From Pseudomonas californiensis (GTDB lineage: Bacteria > Pseudomonadota > Gammaproteobacteria > Pseudomonadales > Pseudomonadaceae): a stretch of DNA of 64,000 nt. Position 1 is the first letter of the stretch, and every line of letters starts with the position of its first letter. Of the stretch, positions 1-8,207 are shown piece after piece. The stretch is taken from contig NZ_JAGTPK010000005.1 of NCBI RefSeq assembly GCF_021147775.1, positions 62,001 through 126,000 on the forward strand, written 5' to 3'. The position numbers and the translations under genes were made by a program. The notes beneath the pieces are model-generated. The model did no database searches. It worked only from the letters and a program-made list of their open reading frames with translations, and had not been told where the DNA came from.

Positions 1-1
1 G

Positions 2-679
2 CACGGTGAAGATTCCGGCGAATGGCAGGCCGGCCTGACGACCATGGACGACCTGATCTGGAGCGTTGAGCCCCATGATGATCCGCAGGCCCGCCAGCAA
101 CTGCTGGACCTGGTGCCCGGGTTGCTCAAATCATTGCGCGATGGCTTGACCCGCGCAGCATTCGATCCGTTCGCCACCAGCGAGTTTTTCAGCCAGTTGG
201 AAACGCTGCATGTCAGCGCGTTTCAGCAGTTCTCTCATGCGCAGGAAAGTGGCGGCGCAGTCGATCAGCATGAGTCGGACTCTTCAGTCGTCTCGACGGC
301 GGATGGGCCGGCGATGGTAGCGGTTGTCGACAGGATCGTCCTCCTTGAGCCCCAGGAGAGTGCTCTGCATGAACCGATCCCGGAACTTGAGGATGATGAT
401 GCCGGGTTACAGCAGGTTGACACATTGCGCGTGGGTTGCTGGGTCGAAATCAAGGAAGACGAAGAGCACAGGTTGCGCTGCAAGCTGACTGCCATCGTTG
501 AGCCGACCGGTCGCTATATCTTCGTCAATCGCACCGGCATGAAGGTGCTGGAAAAAACGCGTAAAGGCCTGGCGGTGGATTTTCAACGCGGCGCTGTGCG
601 TATTCTGGATGATGCGTTGCTGTTTGATAGGGCGCTCGCGTCGGTGATCAACAACCTGCGCAAGCGCAAGAGTGCCTGA
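2..679 (+). CDS. DUF1631 family protein, C-terminal part (5' end outside window)
   Basis: The reading frame is open from the first base and has no clear start in the window, so this is the C-terminal ~225 residues of a longer protein. An internal ATG at 44 is followed by TMDDLIWSV-type sequence typical of mid-protein DUF1631, not of an N-terminus. The end (LRVGCWVEIKEDEE...IFVNRTGMKVLE...) matches the conserved C-terminus of the ~700-residue DUF1631 family, whose function is not established. In Pseudomonas a DUF1631 gene commonly sits just before ampD, as here. The middle stretch (~70-120) is acidic and low in conservation, probably a linker. Family assignment is from memory of the conserved end; no domain search was run. 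Confidence 0.8.
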   Translation, partial: HGEDSGEWQAGLTTMDDLIWSVEPHDDPQARQQLLDLVPGLLKSLRDGLTRAAFDPFATSEFFSQLETLHVSAFQQFSHAQESGGAVDQHESDSSVVSTADGPAMVAVVDRIVLLEPQESALHEPIPELEDDDAGLQQVDTLRVGCWVEIKEDEEHRLRCKLTAIVEPTGRYIFVNRTGMKVLEKTRKGLAVDFQRGAVRILDDALLFDRALASVINNLRKRKSA

Positions 680-697
680 GCCCCGGGGCAGGGGCTC
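678..697 (+). terminator. GC-rich hairpin at the end of the DUF1631 gene
   Basis: GAGCCCC and GGGGCTC form a 7-bp stem around a 6-nt loop, starting within the stop codon. No T-run follows, so it may be an attenuating or mRNA-stabilising hairpin and not a true intrinsic terminator. Confidence 0.35.
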
Positions 698-714
698 ACT
701 CCACCCTCCGACAC

Positions 715-758
715 TGCGTACGAGCCAAACTGCAGCTTGACGGGCTGTTTCGTACGCA
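715..758. repeat. 9-bp perfect inverted repeat upstream of ampD
   Basis: TGCGTACGA (715-723) is repeated as its reverse complement TCGTACGCA (750-758), with further partial pairing (GAGCC/GGGCT) inside. It lies 80-125 bp before the ampD start. It could be an RNA hairpin in the ampD leader or a dimeric protein-binding site; neither is shown. Confidence 0.5.
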
Positions 759-839
759 GGCCATTGGCATGCAAGCATCTACATCCTTCTGCATCGCGGG
801 CATACTTGGCGCCTTCCCATTTCTTTCAAAGGAATTCCC

Positions 840-1388
840 ATGCAGCTGGATGGCGCAAGCGGTTGGTGTGAAGGCATTCAGCAATGCCCTTCGCCCAATT
901 TCAATTCGCGACCCGACGGCGAGATCTCCTTGCTGGTCATTCATAACATCAGCCTGCCGCCCGCCCAGTTCAAGACGGGCAAAGTGCAGGCGTTCTTCCA
1001 GAATCAGCTCGATACAGATGAGCATCCCTATTTCAAGGGCATTGCCGATCTGAAAGTTTCAGCGCATTTTCTTATCGAACGTGATGGCGACGTGATTCAG
1101 TTCGTCTCTTGTCTGGACCGTGCGTGGCATGCGGGCGTATCCAGTTTTCTGGGGCGCGAAGGCTGCAATGATTTTTCCATAGGTATCGAGCTGGAAGGGA
1201 CAGACGACCAGCCCTTCACCGATGACCAGTACCGCGCGCTGATCGAATTGACGCGTCAGCTGCGCCGGGCGTTCACAGCCATCACGCCCGAGCGTATTTG
1301 TGGCCACAGCGACATCGCACCCGGGCGCAAGACGGATCCGGGGCCGTGTTTTGACTGGGCCAGATTTCAGGCGGCTTTGCAGGAATGA
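840..1388 (+). CDS. ampD: 1,6-anhydro-N-acetylmuramyl-L-alanine amidase AmpD
   Basis: Cytoplasmic zinc amidase that cleaves the peptide from 1,6-anhydroMurNAc-peptides during cell-wall recycling; in pseudomonads with an inducible ampC it keeps the AmpR inducer low. The 182-residue length fits the family. The zinc ligands are visible as His35 (VIHNIS), His156 (GHSDIAPGRKTDPG) and Asp166, with Lys164 and the catalytic Glu in GIELEG near 117. There is no signal peptide, as expected for the cytosolic paralogue and not the periplasmic AmpDh forms. AAGGAA precedes the ATG at 840. ampE follows after 15 bp, so the two are probably cotranscribed. Confidence 0.95.
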   Translation: MQLDGASGWCEGIQQCPSPNFNSRPDGEISLLVIHNISLPPAQFKTGKVQAFFQNQLDTDEHPYFKGIADLKVSAHFLIERDGDVIQFVSCLDRAWHAGVSSFLGREGCNDFSIGIELEGTDDQPFTDDQYRALIELTRQLRRAFTAITPERICGHSDIAPGRKTDPGPCFDWARFQAALQE

Positions 1389-1403
1389 TGTGAGGGACAA
1401 ACG

Positions 1404-2240
1404 ATGAGTTTTCTGGTGTTGCTGCTGGCCGTCTGGATCGAGAAATTCTCAGCCTTGCGGCAGCGCGTGCAGCGTGACGGGCCATGGTTGAAAGAGCTGG
1501 CAAAGCTTGAGGCCAGCCCGCGAACTGCCTCTCGCCCGTGGGTAACCCTGGCATTGTTGATCCTGTTGCCGGTGTTGCTGCTGCAACTGGTGCTGACCAT
1601 TGTCGGTTCAGTCGCATATGGCTGGCTGGCGCTGCCTGTCCACTTGCTGGTATTGATTTATAGCCTGGGGCGGGGCGACCTGATCGCCGCGCTGGGACCT
1701 TTTCGCGATGCTTGCCGACGCGGTGACGAACAGGCGGCGGTACATGTGGCCGAGCGCGATATGGGCGTTCTGGCCGACGATGGCCCGCAATTGCTGCAGG
1801 GCGTGCAGGGTTACATGCTCTGGCAGGCCTATCAGAGTTTTTTCGCAGTGATCTTCTGGTATTTCCTGCTGGGTCCGGTGGCGGCGCTGGCGTATCGGTT
1901 ATTGGCGCTTGCCGCCGAACACGGTACCAGTGCTGCGCTGGTCGAGCGGGCCGAACAACTGCGTCATGCTTTCGACTGGATACCGGTCAGGTTGCTTGCG
2001 GCCAGCTTTGCGCTGGTGGGCAACTTCGTCGCGGTGAGCCGGGTCATGTTGCATGAATTGCTGAACTGGAACATCAGCGCAGCCGCTCTGATCACCCGCA
2101 TCGGCTGTGCCGCCAGCGAGGTGCGCTCGCCTGAACTGGGTGCGGAGGGCGTATCGAGCCTCGACATGCTCTGGGAGCTGTTGATTCGCGCCGCGATTGT
2201 CTGGTACGCCGGTTTTGCGTTGTGGACGCTGCTGGTCTGA
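1404..2240 (+). CDS. ampE: AmpE inner-membrane protein
   Basis: 278-residue integral membrane protein with hydrophobic segments near residues 1-12, 50-85, 140-175 and 255-278. AmpE belongs to the CobD/CbiB-like superfamily and is conserved downstream of ampD; its biochemical role is unresolved, with proposals of a sensory or transport function in beta-lactamase induction. GAGGG lies just before the ATG. The gene is complete and converges on tatD, with 22 bp between the stops. Confidence 0.92.
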   Translation: MSFLVLLLAVWIEKFSALRQRVQRDGPWLKELAKLEASPRTASRPWVTLALLILLPVLLLQLVLTIVGSVAYGWLALPVHLLVLIYSLGRGDLIAALGPFRDACRRGDEQAAVHVAERDMGVLADDGPQLLQGVQGYMLWQAYQSFFAVIFWYFLLGPVAALAYRLLALAAEHGTSAALVERAEQLRHAFDWIPVRLLAASFALVGNFVAVSRVMLHELLNWNISAAALITRIGCAASEVRSPELGAEGVSSLDMLWELLIRAAIVWYAGFALWTLLV

Positions 2241-2254
2241 CAGGGTGCTGTCCT

Positions 2255-2273
2255 GGAGCGCTTCAAGCGTTCC
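2255..2273. terminator. Hairpin between convergent ampE and tatD
   Basis: GGAGCGCTT and AAGCGTTCC pair over 9 bp with one G-U and a 1-nt spacer, so the top pairs must open to form the loop. It overlaps the last codons of tatD. No T-run is present on either strand, so terminator function is uncertain. Confidence 0.3.
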
Positions 2274-3045
2274 AGCCAAACACCTCGCAGGCATTGCGCG
2301 TACTTGCATCGGCCAGCTGCTCGTGAGTGACCTTCATCAGTTCGGCCAGGTATGTACAGATATCAGGCAAATGTTCCGGGCTGTTGCGCTGGTTGGGGTA
2401 CATGGCGGGGGCCATGTCTGGAGAGTCGGTCTCCAGTACCACGCTTTCTAGCGGCAATTGCGCAATGACGCGATGCATGCGCAGTGCCTGCGGCCAGGTC
2501 GCTGCGCCGCCAAGGCCCAGTTTGAAACCGAGCTTCAGGTACTCCTTCGCTTCCTCCCGGCTACCGGCAAATGCATGAATGATCCCGCAGCGTTTGAGCT
2601 TGTAGCGCTTTAGCGTTGCAATCACATCGGCATGGCTGCGTCGCACATGGAGCAACACGGGTAGGTCGAAATCCGCCGCGAGTTGCAGTTGGGCTTCGAA
2701 GACCTGCTGCTGACGAGCCCGGTCCAGATCTTCGAGGTAGTAATCCAGGCCGATCTCGCCTATTGCACACAACTTTGCGTGACCCTGCAGCCGGGCAAGC
2801 CAGTCGCCCAGCTCGATCAGATGTTGCGGGCGATGCTCATCAATGAACACCGGATGCAGCCCAAAGGCTGCGTGAAGGGCGGGGTGTTGCAAAGTCAGGT
2901 CCCAGACGCGTTGCCAGTTTTGCTGGTACACACCCAGAACCACGATACGTTGAACGCCGAGCGAGTCGCACCTTTCCAGAATCTGCACGCGATCGGCATC
3001 GAAGTCTGGAAAATCAAGGTGGGTGTGCGTATCGATCAGCGTCAC
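2263..3045 (-). CDS. TatD family metal-dependent hydrolase / 3'-5' DNase
   Basis: 260-residue TIM-barrel amidohydrolase. The metal-binding features of the family are present: DTHTHLDF at the N-terminus, GEIGLDYY, LLHVRRSH and the late ETDSPDMAP. TatD-family enzymes are Mg/Mn-dependent DNases or RNases; the individual paralogue (TatD, YcfH, YjjV) cannot be told safely from this alone, though linkage to fruR is typical of pseudomonads. It starts with GTG and begins 2 nt after the fruR stop, so it is almost certainly cotranscribed with fruR. Confidence 0.88.
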   Translation of the reverse strand: MTLIDTHTHLDFPDFDADRVQILERCDSLGVQRIVVLGVYQQNWQRVWDLTLQHPALHAAFGLHPVFIDEHRPQHLIELGDWLARLQGHAKLCAIGEIGLDYYLEDLDRARQQQVFEAQLQLAADFDLPVLLHVRRSHADVIATLKRYKLKRCGIIHAFAGSREEAKEYLKLGFKLGLGGAATWPQALRMHRVIAQLPLESVVLETDSPDMAPAMYPNQRNSPEHLPDICTYLAELMKVTHEQLADASTRNACEVFGWNA

Positions 3046-3047
3046 GC

Positions 3048-4043
3048 TCAGACTCCGTGGATCCGTTGCTTGAAGGATCGGGCGATCGCGTGTACGCCCG
3101 GCTGGTATTCATTGTTCTGAACAGCCGCCAGCGCCAGCTGCAGGGCTTTGTCTGCGATCAGTTGATGCTGTTGAGCCATGGCGTTGACGGGCAGCGGCAG
3201 GAAATCCAGCAGTTGTGTGTCGCCGAACGTTCCCAGATGAAGCTGAGTAGCGTTGAGCTGCTGGCTTTGCAGAACATCAAATACGCCTTGCAGCAGTACG
3301 TATGAGGTGGTCACCAGCGCATCGGGGAAATGGCCGAGGCGCTGCAGCATTTCGCTCATCAGACGATGCCCGCATTCACGGCTGAAGTGCTCGCCGTGTT
3401 CCACGATGGTCGTGCCGGCAAAACCGTCCAGCGCATGGCGGAAACCGGCCGCACGTGCGCGACTGATGCTCAGCTCGGGCCGCGCGCCGATCAGGGCGAT
3501 GTGTTGAGGCTTGGTCTGCAACAGGCTGTAGGTCAGTTGCAGGCTGGCGTCGTGGTCATCGCTGACCACCGAGCAGAAGTAATCGGGGTTCATCTCCCGG
3601 TCGATGGCGATGATGGGCAAGCCCTTCAGTTGCAGCTCGCGGTAGCTGTCGTCGCTGGGTGGCAGGCAGCTCGCGACCAGCAGCGCATCACAGCGACGCG
3701 CGCGAAACACTTGCAGCAGTTGCAGCTCGCTGACGGGGTCGTCATCGGAACTGGCAATCAGCATCTGGTACCCCAGTTTGCGCGCGCCTTGTTCAAGCAG
3801 CTTGGCGATGCGGGCGTAACTCGGGTTTTCCAGGTCCGGCAGGATGAACCCCAGAGTTTTGCTGTGCCGACTGCGCAGCCCAGCTGCCTGAGGGTTGGGT
3901 CTGAAATCGTGTTCGTCGACCACCGCCCTGACACGCTCGACGGTGGCAGGGCTGATGCGCTGCTGTTCGGCCTTGCCGTTGATCACGTAACTGGCTGTGG
4001 TGACGGAAACACCTGCCAGACGGGCAATATCGCTCAGTTTCAC
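3048..4043 (-). CDS. fruR: Catabolite repressor/activator Cra (FruR), LacI family
   Basis: 331-residue LacI/GalR-type repressor. The N-terminal helix-turn-helix (MKLSDIARLAGVSVTTASYV) and hinge are followed by a periplasmic-binding-like effector domain from about residue 60. In pseudomonads Cra acts mainly as a local repressor of fruBKA and responds to fructose-1-phosphate, the product of FruA/FruB. It is divergent from fruB across a 343-bp gap that contains a Cra-like site at 4234. The start is a GTG preceded by AAGGAAAA. The last codons almost touch tatD. No truncation is seen. Confidence 0.93.
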   Translation of the reverse strand: MKLSDIARLAGVSVTTASYVINGKAEQQRISPATVERVRAVVDEHDFRPNPQAAGLRSRHSKTLGFILPDLENPSYARIAKLLEQGARKLGYQMLIASSDDDPVSELQLLQVFRARRCDALLVASCLPPSDDSYRELQLKGLPIIAIDREMNPDYFCSVVSDDHDASLQLTYSLLQTKPQHIALIGARPELSISRARAAGFRHALDGFAGTTIVEHGEHFSRECGHRLMSEMLQRLGHFPDALVTTSYVLLQGVFDVLQSQQLNATQLHLGTFGDTQLLDFLPLPVNAMAQQHQLIADKALQLALAAVQNNEYQPGVHAIARSFKQRIHGV

Positions 4044-4233
4044 CGCAAATTTTCCTTTTGTTGTTTGCGTGGCTCAGAACAGTCAGAGCAGTCTTGATAT
4101 GACGATCATCTTTACACCAGACAGTGGCATTTTCCCAACTACTCCGAGTATTTTGGGACGTCTCCTACAGCGATAAGACCGACTGGGCTTCAATGAATGC
4201 ACAGAATCGAGTAACGTGCCGTGCAATTGTAGA

Positions 4234-4245
4234 TTAAACGATTCA
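4234..4245. promoter_or_regulatory. Cra (FruR) operator-like palindrome
   Basis: TTAAACGATTCA is close to the Cra half-site arrangement (TGAAWCG/NTTCA; TTAAACGTTTCA as I recall it for P. putida fruB). Its place between fruR and fruB supports autoregulation and fructose induction. Assignment rests on motif similarity and position only. Confidence 0.7.
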
Positions 4246-4340
4246 GCAGTCCGATTGTCTGCTGCATTCCAGATGAAACTGATGTCCGATGGGACAGCAC
4301 TTCATCACCTAAGCTGTCGATCACGCTTGATCGTCATTAA

Positions 4341-4348
4341 AACAAGAA
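4341..4348 (+). promoter_or_regulatory. Possible Crc/Hfq catabolite-activity motif in the fruB leader
   Basis: AACAAGAA fits the AANAANAA pattern bound by Hfq/Crc in pseudomonad mRNAs under catabolite repression. It lies 38 nt before the fruB ATG and about 25 nt before the Shine-Dalgarno, further upstream than the classic targets. It is a single motif, so confidence is modest. Confidence 0.35.
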
Positions 4349-4386
4349 ATCAGGTGGCGCCTTTGCGCTGCACAGGAGTCTAGGCA

Positions 4387-7254
4387 ATGCTCGAACTCTC
4401 TCTGGAGCAAATATCCATGGCCCAGTCGGCTGTGGATAAGACTGCCGCACTTAAACTGCTTGCCGACCACCTGGTTGCTGATGGCCTCGTTGCAGAGGGT
4501 TATCTGACCGGGCTGACGAACCGCGAGCAACAGGGTTCGACCTTCCTCGGCCAGGGTATTGCAATTCCCCATGGTACGCCTGAAACCCGCGACCTGGTGT
4601 TTACCACCGGTGTGCGCCTGATGCAGTTCCCCGAAGGGGTGGATTGGGGTGACGGTCAGATCGTCTATCTGGCGATCGGTATCGCGGCGAAGTCCGATGA
4701 GCATTTGCGCCTGCTGCAACTGCTGACCCGTGCGCTGGGTGAGGAAGATCTCGGCCCGGCCCTGCGCGAAGCCAAAACGCCCGAAGACCTGCTCAAGTTG
4801 TTGCAGGGCGCTCCTCAGGAACTGGCCCTCGACGCACAAATGATCAGCCTGGGTGTGTCGGCTGACGATTTCGAAGAACTGGTCTGGCGCGGCGCGCGCC
4901 TGCTGCGCAAGGCTGACTGTGTCAGCAATGGTTTTGCCGCTGTGCTTCAGCAAGTCGAAGCCCTGTCGTTGGGTGATGGTCTGTGGTGGCTGCACAGTGA
5001 GCAAACGGTCAAGCGCCCGGGCCTTGCGTTCGTCACGCCCGACAAACCGATCCGTTACCTGGGCCAACCGCTGACGGGCCTGTTCTGTCTGGCCAGCCTG
5101 GGCGAAGCGCATCAGGCTTTGCTTGAGCGCTTGTGCCTTTTGTTGATCGAGGGCCGTGGCCATGAATTGGGTCACGCCACTAACAGCCGCGTCATATTGC
5201 AGGCCCTGGGTGGCGAACTGCCCGTTGAATGGCCGACTGAGCAGATCGCGCTGTTGAATGCCCACGGGTTGCATGCGCGTCCCGCCAAGATCCTCGCGCA
5301 ACTGGCCAAAGAGTTCGAAGGTGAAATTCGCGTTCGCGTGCTGGAGGCCGGTGACACTGCGGTGTCGGTCAAGAGTCTCAGCAAACTGCTGAGCCTTGGC
5401 GCACGTCGTGGTCAGACGCTGGAATTCATCGCTGAACCGAGCATCGCTGCCGACGCGTTGCCCGCTCTGATCGCTGCAGTGCAGCAGGGGTTGGGGGAAG
5501 AAGTCGAGCCGTTGCCGGTGGTTGCCGAAGCTCAGTCTGCGGCGCCGCAAGCCGCTGTCGCCAAGCCGGTAATTGCCCCGGCCGCAGGTAGCGTGTTGCA
5601 GGCTGTGCCTGCATCTCCGGGCATTGCGATCGGCCCGGCACACGTGCAAGTGCTGCAAACCTTCGACTATCCACAGCAGGGCGAGTCAGTCGCCGCCGAG
5701 CGTGAGCGCCTGCACAAAGCGCTGGCCGAGGTGCGCAGCGATATCGAAAACCTGATTCAGCGCAGCAAGGCCAAGGCCATTCGCGAGATCTTCATCACTC
5801 ACCAAGAGATGCTTGAAGACCCGGAACTGACCCAGGAAGTCGAGTTGCGCCTTAACAACAACGAAAGCGCCGCCGCTGCATGGGCCAGCGTTATCGAAGC
5901 GGCGGCTGTTCAACAGGAGCAGTTGAAAGACGCGCTGCTGGCTGAGCGTGCCGCTGATCTGCGTGACGTCGGTCGCCGGGTGCTGGCCCAGATCTGCGGC
6001 GTCGAAACCATCGCGGCTCCGGATGAGCCTTACATCCTGGTCATGGACGAGGTCGGCCCGTCTGATGTCGCCCGTCTGGACCCGGCACAGGTAGCGGGGA
6101 TTCTCACGGCGCGCGGTGGCGCGACTGCGCACAGTGCAATTGTGGCGCGAGCGCTGGGTATCCCCGCGCTGGTCGGCGCAGGTGAGGCGGTGTTGCTGTT
6201 GAAACCGGGCACGGTTCTGTTGCTCGACAGCCAGCGTGGACGCCTGACCGTCGCTCCTGACGAGGCAACCCTGCAACGTGCGGCGCAGGACCGGGATGAG
6301 CGCGAACAGCGCCTCAAGGCTGCAGCAGCGGCACGCATGGAGCCTGCCGTGACCCGTGATGGCCACGCGGTCGAAGTCTTCGCCAACATCGGCGACAGCA
6401 CCGGCACGCCAGCGGCTGTGGAGCAGGGCGCCGAGGGCGTAGGCTTGCTGCGCACCGAATTACTGTTCATGGCTCACTCCCAGGCGCCGGACGAAGCGAC
6501 TCAGGAAGCTGAATACCGTCGCGTGCTTCTGGATCTGGGCGGTCGTCCGCTGGTGGTGCGCACGCTGGACGTCGGCGGTGACAAGCCGTTGCCGTACTGG
6601 CCGATCGACAAGGAAGAGAACCCGTTCCTCGGTGTACGCGGCATCCGTCTGACATTGCAACGTCCGGAGGTGATGGAAAGTCAGTTGCGCGCTCTGCTGC
6701 GGGCTGCCGACAGCGGTCCGCTGCGCATCATGTTCCCGATGGTCGGCACCGTCGAAGAGTGGCGTCAGGCGCGGGACATGACCCAGCGCCTGCGTGAAGA
6801 AATCCCGGTCAGCGACCTGCAACTGGGGATCATGATCGAGGTGCCATCGGCCGCCCTGATCGCGCCGGTCCTGGCCAAGGAAGTTGATTTCTTCAGTATC
6901 GGCACCAACGACCTGACCCAATACACGTTGGCCATCGACCGCGGTCATCCGACGCTGTCGGCGCAGGCCGATGGCCTGCATCCGTCGGTCCTGCAACTCA
7001 TCGACATGACCGTGCGTGCGGCACATGCCAACGGCAAGTGGGTCGGTGTGTGTGGCGAACTGGCGGCAGACCCGCTGGCCGTGCCAGTGCTGGTTGGTCT
7101 GGGCGTCGACGAATTGAGCGTGTCGGCACGCAGCATTGGCGAGGTCAAGGCGTGTGTGCGTGAACTGACCCTGAGCACTGCTCAGCAATTGGCGCAAACC
7201 GCGCTGACGGTGGGCAGCGCCGCTGAAGTCCGCGCACTGGTGGAGGCACTGTAA
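4387..7254 (+). CDS. fruB: Fructose PTS multiphosphoryl transfer protein (EIIA-HPr-EI)
   Basis: 955-residue cytoplasmic fusion that passes phosphate from PEP through its EI, HPr and EIIA domains to FruA. Domain order: EIIA-Fru at ~1-145 with phospho-His62 in IAIPHGT; a linker and degenerate region to ~280; HPr at ~285-370 with His296 in GLHARPA; an Ala/Pro linker near 385-405; EI at ~405-950 with His582 in GGATAHSAIVARALG and the PEP-site SIGTNDLTQY and GVCGELA motifs. It thus carries every general PTS phosphotransferase for fructose. It is the first gene of fruBKA; its TAA overlaps the fruK ATG by one base. Confidence 0.97.
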   Translation: MLELSLEQISMAQSAVDKTAALKLLADHLVADGLVAEGYLTGLTNREQQGSTFLGQGIAIPHGTPETRDLVFTTGVRLMQFPEGVDWGDGQIVYLAIGIAAKSDEHLRLLQLLTRALGEEDLGPALREAKTPEDLLKLLQGAPQELALDAQMISLGVSADDFEELVWRGARLLRKADCVSNGFAAVLQQVEALSLGDGLWWLHSEQTVKRPGLAFVTPDKPIRYLGQPLTGLFCLASLGEAHQALLERLCLLLIEGRGHELGHATNSRVILQALGGELPVEWPTEQIALLNAHGLHARPAKILAQLAKEFEGEIRVRVLEAGDTAVSVKSLSKLLSLGARRGQTLEFIAEPSIAADALPALIAAVQQGLGEEVEPLPVVAEAQSAAPQAAVAKPVIAPAAGSVLQAVPASPGIAIGPAHVQVLQTFDYPQQGESVAAERERLHKALAEVRSDIENLIQRSKAKAIREIFITHQEMLEDPELTQEVELRLNNNESAAAAWASVIEAAAVQQEQLKDALLAERAADLRDVGRRVLAQICGVETIAAPDEPYILVMDEVGPSDVARLDPAQVAGILTARGGATAHSAIVARALGIPALVGAGEAVLLLKPGTVLLLDSQRGRLTVAPDEATLQRAAQDRDEREQRLKAAAAARMEPAVTRDGHAVEVFANIGDSTGTPAAVEQGAEGVGLLRTELLFMAHSQAPDEATQEAEYRRVLLDLGGRPLVVRTLDVGGDKPLPYWPIDKEENPFLGVRGIRLTLQRPEVMESQLRALLRAADSGPLRIMFPMVGTVEEWRQARDMTQRLREEIPVSDLQLGIMIEVPSAALIAPVLAKEVDFFSIGTNDLTQYTLAIDRGHPTLSAQADGLHPSVLQLIDMTVRAAHANGKWVGVCGELAADPLAVPVLVGLGVDELSVSARSIGEVKACVRELTLSTAQQLAQTALTVGSAAEVRALVEAL

Positions 7255-8195
7255 TGGCGAAGATTCTTACTCTGACCATGAACCCGGCGTTGGACCTGAC
7301 CGTGCAACTGGCGAAGATGGAAGTGGGGCAGGTCAATCGCAGCAACGCGATGCTCACCCATGCGGCAGGCAAAGGCCTCAATGTTGCGCAGGTGCTGGCT
7401 GACCTTGGGCATGACCTGACGGTCGCCGGTTTCCTGGGCGTCGATAATCAGCAGGCCTTCGAGGCGCTGTTCGAGCGGCGTGCTTTCGTCGACGAGTTCG
7501 TCCGCGTGCCGGGCGAAACGCGCAGCAATATCAAGTTGGCCGAGGGCAATGGCCGTATCACCGATCTGAACGGCCCAGGCCCGCAGGTCAGCGATGACGC
7601 GCAACAGGCACTGTTTGCTCGCGTGCAACAGATAGCGCCGGGCTTCGATGTGGTGGTCGTTGCGGGCAGTCTGCCGCGTGGCGTATCACCGGAGTGGCTG
7701 CAAAAACTGTTGCTGATGCTAAAGGACCTCGGGCTGAAGGTCGCGCTGGACAGCAGCGGGCTGGCCCTGCGGGCAGGTCTTGCCGCAGGCCCGTGGCTCA
7801 TCAAGCCCAATACCGAAGAACTGGCCGATGCGCTCGACGCACCGATCATTTCCATCGCAGCTCAGGCAGAAGCAGCCTCGCGACTGCATGCGCAGGGCAT
7901 CGAGCATGTGGTTATTTCCCAGGGCTCGGAAGGTGTGCATTGGTTCAGTCCAAGCCTGGCGCTGCATTCGCTGCCGCCCACGGTCACCGTGGCCAGCACC
8001 GTAGGCGCGGGTGATTCGTTGCTGGCCGGTATGGTTCATGGATTGATCTGCGGCCATGAGCCACATCAAACACTGCGAACGGCGACGGCGATTGCGGCCA
8101 TGGCCGTGACCCAGATCGGTTTCGGCATCACCGATGCCACGCAACTCAAACGGCTTGAAGGCGGCGTCACCGTACGCAACCTGACAGAACAATAA
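7254..8195 (+). CDS. fruK: 1-phosphofructokinase
   Basis: Phosphorylates fructose-1-phosphate to fructose-1,6-bisphosphate using ATP. It is a 313-residue PfkB-family kinase with the substrate-side motif GKGLNVAQVLADLG at ~40-53 and the anion-hole/catalytic TVGAGDSLLAG near 250. Translational coupling with fruB (TAATG) and 12 bp to fruA place it in the middle of the fruBKA operon. By drawing down fructose-1-phosphate it also removes the Cra effector. Confidence 0.96.
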   Translation: MAKILTLTMNPALDLTVQLAKMEVGQVNRSNAMLTHAAGKGLNVAQVLADLGHDLTVAGFLGVDNQQAFEALFERRAFVDEFVRVPGETRSNIKLAEGNGRITDLNGPGPQVSDDAQQALFARVQQIAPGFDVVVVAGSLPRGVSPEWLQKLLLMLKDLGLKVALDSSGLALRAGLAAGPWLIKPNTEELADALDAPIISIAAQAEAASRLHAQGIEHVVISQGSEGVHWFSPSLALHSLPPTVTVASTVGAGDSLLAGMVHGLICGHEPHQTLRTATAIAAMAVTQIGFGITDATQLKRLEGGVTVRNLTEQ

Positions 8196-8207
8196 GAGAG
8201 GATCGTC

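Larger units (their letters stand above)
4044..4386. promoter_or_regulatory. Divergent fruR / fruB intergenic regulatory region
   Basis: 343 bp without a gene. It holds the Cra-like operator at 4234-4245, an A-rich AANAANAA motif at 4341-4348 and the fruB ribosome-binding site AGGAG at 4374-4378, 8 nt before the ATG. I could not pick a convincing -35/-10 pair. Confidence 0.6.

Noticed and set aside
4321..5658. 445-codon minus-strand open frame antisense to fruB
   Set aside because: It mirrors the codon bias of fruB on the other strand, has no ribosome-binding site and its translation is Gln/Arg/His-rich with no recognisable domain.
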